Source: Acidobacteriota bacterium
Lineage (GTDB): Bacteria > Actinomycetota > Actinomycetes > Actinomycetales > Micrococcaceae
NCBI GenBank assembly: GCA_019352125.1
Contig: JABBNV010000210.1
Span: 1-5,101 of the forward strand
DNA length: 5,101 nt
Direction: 5' to 3'
In this document: one piece after another, positions 1-5,101 of the stretch
Layout of the letters: the number at the start of each line of letters is the position of its first letter
Numbering within the stretch: the first letter of the stretch is position 1
Notes under the pieces: generated by a model
Database searches by the model: none
Told to the model about the DNA's origin: nothing
Seen by the model: the letters and a program-made list of their open reading frames with translations, nothing else
Program-made: the position numbers and the translations under genes

Positions 1-2030
1 AGATTGTCATCTGTCAACACCATGGTGGCTGCCTCTCGGGCAACGTCCGTTCCCGATTTCCCCATGGCGACTCCTATGTCTGCCTTTCGCAGCGCTGGCG
101 CATCATTGACACCATCACCGGTCATAGCCACCACATGTCCCAGCTCTTGCAGCGCGTCAGTGATACGCAGTTTGGCCTCCGGGGAGCTGCGCGCGAAGAT
201 TAGTTCGTCTTTATTCGACAGGAACACGGCCAGCTCTGAATCTGTCATCAGGTCTAGCTCGGATCCTGAAATGATCTGTAGCCCGCGGTATCCAATGCCT
301 ACTAATTTGGCAATTCCTGCTGCGGTTAACCCGTTGTCCCCCGTGATGACAATCAAGCGAATTCCTGCCTGATGGCATTGTGCGACAGCACCGGCTACTT
401 CGGGCCGGGGAGGATCAATCATAGCCACCAACCCCAGGAAGGTCAGGTCGGATTCAGCCTCCTTGCGCGTCATGCCCCCAGCTGATGATCGCGGTATGGA
501 TCGGTCGGCCACGGCAAGCACCCGAAGACCCTTGGTTGCCCAGGTATCCACAACGTCGGCGATCAACGTCCTGTCCGCTAACGTCAAGGATCGGTCAAGT
601 GGACCGTCGGCAATTCGAGTGCACAGGGGCAAGATATCCTCCGGTGAACCTTTGGTGTGCACCGCAGTTCCCTCACCCATTGCATCAATCGTGGACATTC
701 TCCGAAGGGTGGGATTGAAGTGGAACTGGGCAACCCTTCGCGCACCGACGCGCCCAGACGTCACCCCAAGATCAGTCGCAAGGCGAAGCAACGCCAGCTC
801 TGTTGGGTCACCAAACTCTTCGCCGTCGGCCAGGCTGGCACTGCTGCATGCCACCGCGACCGTTGCCAGTCGCCAATAGGCTGAATCCTTGGTTGGCGAG
901 AGGGCGGAGAAATCCGGGCCCGCGGCACTGCCACGAGTCCAGACATTCGTCACCTTCATCATGTTCAGGGTCAAGGTGCCCGTTTTGTCTGTGCAGATCA
1001 CACTGGTGGACCCGAGGGTCTCCACAGCCGAGATTCTCTTGACCAAGGCGCCCCGCCGCGCCAGCATTCGCACACCAACAGCAAGCGCCAGCGTGATGGT
1101 TGGAAGTAATCCTTCGGGAACATTTGCAACGAGCAACCCAATAGCAAAGTTGACGGTGTCGCCCAGAGACAGTCCACCAAAAAACATCCCCACGGGTATA
1201 AAGGCAAGGCCCATGCCAATGGCCACGAAGGCAATGAGCCTGGCCACGCGCGAAACCTGCTGTTCGAGTGGACTGACGTCACGTTCGACACTCTGGCTGA
1301 GCGCCGCAATTCTGCCTATTTCCGTGCGCATGCCCGTCGCGTAGACCACGCCTAACGCATCCCCACTGACGCATGCGCTGCCACTAAACACCACGTCATC
1401 GGCATGTACCAAGGGAACCTGTTCTGACGCAATCGGGCCCGCGCTGCGAAAGACGGGCAGTGACTCTCCGGTAAGCGTCGAGACGTCCATTTCAAGCGAC
1501 CCAGACAGCAGGCGCGCGTCGGCCGAAATTCTGTCACCTTCCCTTATCACCAGGACGTCTCCCAGCACCAGATTGGCCGCGTCAATTACTGTCTCCTTTC
1601 CGCCACGCAGGACTCGGGCCTGCGACGGAATGTAGGCCTTGAGCGCCTCAACTGCTCGCTCCGCATGCCGCTCCTGGATGAAGGCAAAGAACGCGTTAAG
1701 CCCAATGACTGCAAGGATTGCTACTGCGAGTGGTAAGGACCCCGTGATGGCTGATAACACGGACGAAACCCATAGCAGCAACGCCAATGGGTGGATGAAC
1801 TGGCGGCCAAGTTCTACGTACCAGTGCGGCTTGCGACGTTGATAAAGTTCATTGGGTCCATCCATGAGGCGACGGCCTGCTGCCTCGCGATCGGAGAGAC
1901 CTTCGCGCCGACTTCGAAGATCACGAAGAAGGCGGACTACAGGTTCTTGCGGGTTCGGACTGATACTTGATAGCGCCTCATCAGGCTTGCGTGGCTCCAC
2001 AAATTGCCGATTAAGCTCCATAGACGTCAT
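1..2030 (-). CDS. Type II P-type cation-transporting ATPase (C-terminus cut by window edge)
   Basis: Membrane pump that couples ATP hydrolysis, through an aspartyl-phosphate intermediate, to cation transport. The frame is open for 676 residues. In order it shows: a Cation_ATPase_N-like region (about 28-80); helices M1-M2 (about 80-118); actuator motif TGES (187-190); helices M3-M4 (about 264-314) with ANVPEGLLPT (302-311); phosphorylation motif DKTGTLT with Asp348; GDPTE (407-411); nucleotide-binding KGSPE with Lys460; DPPR (539-542); TGD (563-565); and hinge motif TGDGVND (637-643). Nothing catalytic is missing. Helices M5-M10, about 200 residues by family length, lie outside the window. The M4 motif is closer to Na+,K+/H+,K+-type pumps than to the AxIPEGLP form of Ca2+ pumps, but without M5-M6 the ion cannot be named. 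DKTGTLT is followed by LN, where QN is usual. ATG at 2030 is the most upstream start; an in-frame ATG at 2021 is the alternative and the frame closes at 2082-2084. Neither has a good Shine-Dalgarno, so a leaderless start is possible. Confidence 0.95.
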   Translation of the reverse strand, partial: MTSMELNRQFVEPRKPDEALSSISPNPQEPVVRLLRDLRSRREGLSDREAAGRRLMDGPNELYQRRKPHWYVELGRQFIHPLALLLWVSSVLSAITGSLPLAVAILAVIGLNAFFAFIQERHAERAVEALKAYIPSQARVLRGGKETVIDAANLVLGDVLVIREGDRISADARLLSGSLEMDVSTLTGESLPVFRSAGPIASEQVPLVHADDVVFSGSACVSGDALGVVYATGMRTEIGRIAALSQSVERDVSPLEQQVSRVARLIAFVAIGMGLAFIPVGMFFGGLSLGDTVNFAIGLLVANVPEGLLPTITLALAVGVRMLARRGALVKRISAVETLGSTSVICTDKTGTLTLNMMKVTNVWTRGSAAGPDFSALSPTKDSAYWRLATVAVACSSASLADGEEFGDPTELALLRLATDLGVTSGRVGARRVAQFHFNPTLRRMSTIDAMGEGTAVHTKGSPEDILPLCTRIADGPLDRSLTLADRTLIADVVDTWATKGLRVLAVADRSIPRSSAGGMTRKEAESDLTFLGLVAMIDPPRPEVAGAVAQCHQAGIRLIVITGDNGLTAAGIAKLVGIGYRGLQIISGSELDLMTDSELAVFLSNKDELIFARSSPEAKLRITDALQELGHVVAMTGDGVNDAPALRKADIGVAMGKSGTDVAREAATMVLTDDN

Positions 2031-2334
2031 TGCACCGTGTGGATACCCACCGTGTAAGGGGACAAGGGCCTCATTCCGGCACTAACATCCGTTCGGGGCG
2101 GCCACGCCGTGTCGCGCCACACTTGCCTTGCTCAGGAGGTCGTTCGACTTTGTATGGTGAGTTCGCCAAGTAAGAAAGTTGGATCAAGGACACGACGAAC
2201 CGGCAACCACAACGAATGCACACCATCGCGCAGACCACAGCTGTAATCTCCGAACGAGTCCTAGTAGCTGAATTCCAAGGATTCTTCGGCCGGGCTTGTG
2301 GGAGCCGTCGAAGCCGCACTATAGGCCCAAAATG
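2031..2334. other. Intergenic region between divergent ATPase and decayed kinase
   Basis: No convincing gene is visible. Short open frames here lack good ribosome binding sites and recognisable motifs. The stretch must carry the ATPase promoter, read to the left. On the minus strand TATCCA at 2040-2045 is a possible -10 element if the transcript starts at or near the ATG at 2030. A plus-strand reading GLVGAVEAAL at about 2292-2321 could be a relic of the lost N-terminal part of the kinase, but the match is too short to rely on. I saw no clear terminator hairpin or tRNA. Confidence 0.5.
2057..2070 (-). promoter_or_regulatory. Weak candidate DevR/DosR-like operator upstream of the ATPase
   Basis: The plus strand reads GGGGACAAGGGCCTC at about 2057-2071. 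It is an imperfect palindrome and partly resembles the known DosR box core (GGGACT, short spacer, AGTCCC). It lies about 27-40 bases upstream of the ATPase ATG, where an activator site would fit if the transcript is leaderless. Several core positions differ, and I looked here because of the kinase relic nearby, so chance resemblance is quite possible. Confidence 0.15.
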
Positions 2335-3057
2335 TTAACGCGGATTGCCCACCGTTGGCTCTGTACCACGGCATACCCGGACTGGTGGTTGACGTTGAAG
2401 CAGGGCTTTCCATGAGCGGCCGCCCCTGACCTCATTCCTTGGCGTACCAACCAGTATCCGGGGGACAACTTTCGGTAGCCTGTATCTGGCTGAGAAAGCA
2501 GGTGGTCCAAAGTTCAGCGCCCAAGACGAATCTGTATGCAATGCCTTGGCAGCAACCGCTCGCGTGGCCACCGATAACGCCCTGCAACGCCAAGCCAACC
2601 GACGTCGTCGTGCTATCCCCAGTAGAAGGCGAACCCGGACCAGCTATGGAGATGGCACTTGATCTGGAGGGCGTGGGTTCCTGCGTCATGATTCTGCCAA
2701 GGCCAGCTCGGCCCGGACCTAGATGTGTGAAGATCTCGAAACGGGTGCCCTCTAATGCTCCAGGATTGCCCTTGCTGTTGAACTCGTCAACGAGCGCAGG
2801 CTTCGTGAGTTCACGATGGTTGCTGACGACAGGGAGAGGATAGCCGAACCTCCTTGTGCTGGTTGTCACCGAGCCTCTCAACAACATCGTGGCGCACTCA
2901 AAAGCAAGGGAGGCTGGGATCACCGTTGACGTCGGCCCTACTCTGGCTGCTCTGGTTTTCACCGACGACGGCGACGGGTTGAGCTGTTTCGGCTGGGCCA
3001 ACGTACGTGAACTGCGTCCTTGGGTACGCGAACGGGGCCGTATGGCCCTGTTACGGC
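2335..3057 (+). pseudogene. Decayed DevS/DosS-type GAF sensor histidine kinase
   Basis: Intact relatives are GAF-GAF-HisKA_3-HATPase kinases of about 570 residues that phosphorylate a DevR/NarL-type regulator. Here matching pieces occur in the correct order but in changing frames. LTRIAHR (2335-2355) matches the family's RIGHLP region. GIPGLVVD (2370-2393) matches its GLLGLLI-ED motif. The clearest piece (2402-2600) contains RPPLTSFLGVP, FGSLYLAEKAGGP, FSAQDES and LAATARVATDNA, the end of GAF-A. ALDLEGVGSCVMILP (2655-2699) fits the start of GAF-B. IALAVELVNERRLREF then DDRERIA (2765-2845) is the end of GAF-B and the helix leading to the H box. LLVLVVTEPLNNIVAHSKA (2850-2906) is the N box. TDDGDGL (2961-2981) is the G1 box, and GWANVREL (2991-3014) with GRMALL (3033-3050) may be G2. 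In-frame stops occur at 2396, 2660, 2720 and 2756, and the H box is absent. It could not make a working kinase. Boundaries are approximate, and no DevR-like regulator is visible in the window. Confidence 0.85.
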
Positions 3058-3201
3058 TCTTCAAATGCCAGCATTGTGGAAGCTACTACCCAGGCATGAG
3101 GCAGTTGAGTCCTGTTGTCGCCGCAACCACGCTTTGCGGAACATGGCAACGAGATCAGGCGCGGCAATTCTGGGGGTACTTCTCACCGGGAGTCCTTAGC
3201 C
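3058..3201. other. Gap between kinase relic and membrane operon
   Basis: No gene is supported. Plus-strand frames run through it without recognisable motifs, apart from HALRNMATRSGAAILG at 3128-3175. That piece loosely resembles the G2 box of NarL-type kinases and may be a last displaced piece of the broken kinase. The promoter of the downstream membrane gene pair is probably here or inside the relic, but I could not identify -35 and -10 hexamers. Confidence 0.35.
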
Positions 3202-3206
3202 AGGAG
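3202..3206 (+). promoter_or_regulatory. Ribosome binding site AGGAG of the 213-residue membrane gene
   Basis: AGGAG lies 10 bases before the ATG at 3217, followed by a second purine run AGAGG closer to the start. This favours 3217 over the upstream in-frame start at 3115, whose extra 34 residues run back into sequence left over from the kinase relic. Confidence 0.6.
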
Positions 3207-3216
3207 CTTAGAGGTC

Positions 3217-3858
3217 ATGAAACATTCCATAGCAACGAGAACAAAGGGTGCTGGCCAGCTCCCTGCCCGCGACGGCGAAGTTGTCACGGAAGCGGGTGCA
3301 CCAACAGACTGCACGGACGGCACTGCTGATTGCATCCCCTACCCTCATGCGGATGTGTCCAGCTTTGTGGCTCACGATTATGTCTGGTTGTATGCCGCCT
3401 CGCCATTGCGTTGGCGCACCGCTAGCGATACTGGAGCTCCCCTGGCAGCCATTGCCGCTGGTACCCTGCTGATCGATTATGGCGCGCAACTCTTAGTGGT
3501 CCAGCCAAGCGTCCTCGTTGGCGAGAGTTCTGGGTTATCGGTGCTGTCCCAATACAACTTGCACGTGCTCTTCATTGGCCTGTGGGACATCGGTGACGCC
3601 ACATTGGCCTTGGCTCTGATTCTTCTCCTCTTCGTCATCCTGGCCTTTGTCTATCGGAGCGCTTTGGACGTCCGCTTTGAGGTGCTGGCCCTGCTGCTGA
3701 CCTATCTGGTCCTGATTGCCGCAGGCACCATGCTCAGCATCGCCTTGTCACCCAGGATGGCAAAGCTGCGGCACAAGGCCGAGACAACGAAATATGACCA
3801 TTCATTTCCGACCGCAACGCGTGGACGGGGAAAGCCAGCTATAGGAGTGATGACATGA
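3217..3858 (+). CDS. Small integral membrane protein, function unknown, possibly shortened
   Basis: A 213-residue protein with a polar N-terminus (1-45), a conserved-looking stretch PHADVSSFVAHDYVWLY (43-59), and hydrophobic segments at about 76-97, 130-147 and 154-178. A basic tail (180-210) follows. I recognise a bacterial family of uncharacterised membrane proteins by YVWLY, LLIDYGAQLLVVQPSVL, SQYNLHVLFI and RFEVLALLLTYLVLIAAG, but cannot give it a name or a function. Remembered relatives have a full hydrophobic helix just after YVWLYP and another region before RFEV. Here those parts are about 20 and 30 residues shorter, with the frame kept, so this may be a divergent short member or a damaged gene. 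The start is set by the AGGAG at 3202. Its stop overlaps the next start as ATGA, so the two genes are very probably co-transcribed and translationally coupled. Confidence 0.7.
   Translation: MKHSIATRTKGAGQLPARDGEVVTEAGAPTDCTDGTADCIPYPHADVSSFVAHDYVWLYAASPLRWRTASDTGAPLAAIAAGTLLIDYGAQLLVVQPSVLVGESSGLSVLSQYNLHVLFIGLWDIGDATLALALILLLFVILAFVYRSALDVRFEVLALLLTYLVLIAAGTMLSIALSPRMAKLRHKAETTKYDHSFPTATRGRGKPAIGVMT
3843..3847 (+). promoter_or_regulatory. Ribosome binding site AGGAG of the DUF4389-like gene
   Basis: AGGAG sits inside the last codons of the preceding gene, 7 bases before the ATG at 3855. With the ATGA overlap at 3855-3858 it fixes the start and points to translational coupling. Confidence 0.75.
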
Positions 3859-5101
3859 CCGGTAGTGTGAACGTCGACCCAGGCAGGGCAATGCCAGACA
3901 ACCGCCAACACGCATCCGCGGGGGGCATCGTTGTGCTGGCCCTTGGAGTTCTGCTGACATTTATGGGCCTTGGTGGAGTGGGTGGTGGTATTGCCCTATC
4001 CACGGTGATTTTCCACCAGGACCCCAACGGGTTCATCAGTTCCCCCACGGGAACCTTCTCCACCGAAGCTTTCGCACTGACCTCGCCCCCTGCCAGGATA
4101 GAACCAAACGGGATCCTCTCAAACCTTGGTACTCTGCAGCTCAATGCCACTTCAACCACACCCGACGGTAAGGTCTTCATCGGCGTGGGACCAAAGGCCG
4201 ATGTAGATCGTTTCCTCAGCGGCGTCCACATTAGTGAGGTCACCGGAGTGCAGACCTCGCCATTTCGGGTGAGCTACCATGACATTCCGGGGAACATTGA
4301 CGCCACCCGGCCAGACAGACAGAATTTTTGGGCCGTGTCTGCCTCCGGTCCGGGAACCCAACAGATCACGCTGAATCCTCGTGGCGGTGACTGGGTAGTT
4401 GTCATCATGAATTCCGATGCCCAGGCTGGCGTCACGGCTGATGTGCAGGCCGCAGTCAAGTCTCCACTATTCGGCGCTGTTACACCGGCACTCTGGCTGG
4501 GCGGGCTGACGCTCGTTCTTATTGGCGCTGGCTTGGCAGCCGTCGGTGCCACATTATTGGGGCGGCGGATTCCACAAGTGGGCGGAACAGCAGTGTCGTC
4601 TCCCTCAGCCGGCGCGCCGCTCGGGCGTTACCCTATCCAACTCACGGGTCACTTGGATCCACAGCTCTCCCGCGGCCTATGGCTAGTGAAATGGCTCCTA
4701 GCGGTACCCCACGTCGTCATTCTCGCCGGCCTTTGGCTCGCAGTGCTGATCACCACCATCATTTCGGGAATCGCCATATTATTCACCGGCCGTTATCCGC
4801 GACCCCTTTTCAATTTTGCCGTGGGAGTCCTTCGCTGGAACTGGCGTGTGACGTTCTATGCCTATTCGGCGCTGGCCACTGACAAGTATCCACCCTTCAC
4901 CTTGGCTTCAACCGACTACCCTGCGGATCTTGTTGTCCTCTACCCCCAGCGACTCTCACATGGGCTGGTACTCGTCAAGAGTTGGCTATTGGCTATCCCC
5001 CATCTGATCATCATCGGGATCTTCACCAACACGGTGTGGTTGTCCTGGAATGGATTTGACGCATGGTCATCCAGCAACAGCCGTGGCACTGCCACTTCCC
5101 T
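3855..5101 (+). CDS. DUF4389-family membrane protein with extracytoplasmic beta domain (C-terminus cut by window edge)
   Basis: 415 residues are visible and the frame is still open at the window end. Residues 22-52 form a glycine-rich transmembrane anchor. Residues 53-205 are a beta-rich domain, probably outside the membrane, with family-like phrases KVFIGVGPKADVDRFLSGV (106-124), FWAVSASGPGTQQITL (158-173) and GDWVVVIMN (178-186). Residues 208-234 are a second helix. From about 258 the sequence reads as a DUF4389 module: LSRGLWLVKWLLAVPH (271-286), ILFTGRYPRPLFNFAVGVLR (308-327), WRVTFYAYSAL and DKYPPFTL (343-350). A second copy of the LVK-WLLA-PH element starts at 367. The role of DUF4389 proteins is unknown to me, and no enzyme motif or metal site is apparent. 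The overlap with the 213-residue membrane gene suggests a shared complex or function at the membrane. The frame is clean and shows no decay. Confidence 0.88.
   Translation, partial: MTGSVNVDPGRAMPDNRQHASAGGIVVLALGVLLTFMGLGGVGGGIALSTVIFHQDPNGFISSPTGTFSTEAFALTSPPARIEPNGILSNLGTLQLNATSTTPDGKVFIGVGPKADVDRFLSGVHISEVTGVQTSPFRVSYHDIPGNIDATRPDRQNFWAVSASGPGTQQITLNPRGGDWVVVIMNSDAQAGVTADVQAAVKSPLFGAVTPALWLGGLTLVLIGAGLAAVGATLLGRRIPQVGGTAVSSPSAGAPLGRYPIQLTGHLDPQLSRGLWLVKWLLAVPHVVILAGLWLAVLITTIISGIAILFTGRYPRPLFNFAVGVLRWNWRVTFYAYSALATDKYPPFTLASTDYPADLVVLYPQRLSHGLVLVKSWLLAIPHLIIIGIFTNTVWLSWNGFDAWSSSNSRGTATS
4629..4712 (+). repeat. Protein-level internal repeat, copy 1 of the DUF4389-like module
   Basis: Residues 259-286 of the downstream membrane protein start with YP and carry L-S-x-G-L-x-L-V-K-W-L-L-A-x-P-H. 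They align with residues 355-383 at about 16 identical positions, with one inserted residue in the second copy. The similarity is at protein level, consistent with an old duplication of a membrane hairpin within the domain. Confidence 0.6.
4917..5003 (+). repeat. Protein-level internal repeat, copy 2 of the DUF4389-like module
   Basis: Residues 355-383 repeat the pattern of residues 259-286: YP, then L-S-x-G-L-x-L-V-K, one extra residue, then W-L-L-A-x-P-H. The spacing between copies is 96 residues. Confidence 0.6.

Noticed and set aside
4..1344. Several plus-strand open frames of 60-151 codons.
   Set aside because: They lie opposite the intact P-type ATPase, which has all its catalytic motifs in one frame, and contain no recognisable motifs themselves.
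2439..2843. Plus-strand open frame of 134 codons.
   Set aside because: It is only one frame through the broken kinase. Its start region does not match the family; only its short GAF-B-like piece near 2655-2699 does. It is treated as part of the pseudogene.
2432..3064. Minus-strand open frame of 210 codons, the longest single frame over this stretch, containing the phrase GLALQG that resembles the segment after the H box in DosS.
   Set aside because: The plus strand of the same DNA carries a much longer ordered series of GAF and HATPase matches. The six-residue resemblance is isolated, lacks the preceding DLHD, and lies opposite the clear GAF-A end.
3115..3216. A 34-residue N-terminal extension of the 213-residue membrane protein.
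   Set aside because: The extension has no family-like motifs and overlaps kinase-relic sequence, while ATG 3217 has an AGGAG at good distance.
2856..3329. Plus-strand open frame of 157 codons starting with GTG and containing the N and G1 boxes.
   Set aside because: An ATPase-domain fragment without the H box or a complete G2 region, with no ribosome binding site and with the N-box reading continuing upstream of the GTG. It is part of the relic and not an independent gene.
3839..4552. Minus-strand open frames of 69-134 codons opposite the DUF4389-like gene.
   Set aside because: Antisense shadows of a clean coupled gene, without ribosome binding sites or recognisable domains.
1..5101. CRISPR arrays, tRNA or rRNA genes, insertion sequence ends, attachment sites.
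   Set aside because: No regularly spaced direct repeats, cloverleaf-like segments, transposase motifs or terminal inverted repeats were noticed on either strand.

Overview
The window looks like a chromosomal segment from an actinobacterium. GC is moderately high (judged by eye, not counted). A decayed sensor kinase of the DevS/DosS/DosT type and a membrane protein with a C-terminal DUF4389-like module are both types I associate mainly with Actinobacteria; the exact genus cannot be told from the sequence. All family assignments come from reading translations against remembered family motifs, not from database searches.

Layout. (1) Positions 1-2030, minus strand: the first 676 residues of a large type II P-type cation ATPase, with every cytoplasmic catalytic motif intact. 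The window edge cuts off its C-terminal membrane domain. (2) Positions 2031 to about 2334: a divergent intergenic stretch with the ATPase start and at most weak regulatory signals. (3) About 2335-3057, plus strand: no intact gene, but an ordered series of fragments in shifting frames that match a DevS/DosS-like histidine kinase: GAF-A, start of GAF-B, end of GAF-B, N box, G1 box. The phosphoacceptor H box and most of the dimerisation domain are gone, so this is a pseudogene. (4) 3217-3858, plus strand: a 213-residue membrane protein that appears shortened against its remembered relatives. (5) 3855-5101, plus strand: a translationally coupled gene, cut by the window edge, for a protein with an N-terminal anchor, a beta-rich extracytoplasmic domain and a DUF4389-like membrane module with an internal repeat.

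How the parts may relate. In Mycobacterium tuberculosis the DevS/DosS-DevR/DosR pair controls a hypoxia/dormancy regulon that includes a P-type ATPase (ctpF). An ATPase next to a DevS relic therefore suggests a former redox or hypoxia stress cluster whose local sensor has died while the ATPase and membrane operon remain. That is inference. The direct observation is an open ATPase frame and a coupled membrane gene pair flanking a broken kinase. The longest single open frame over the kinase relic (minus strand, 2432-3064) is an antisense shadow and should not be annotated.
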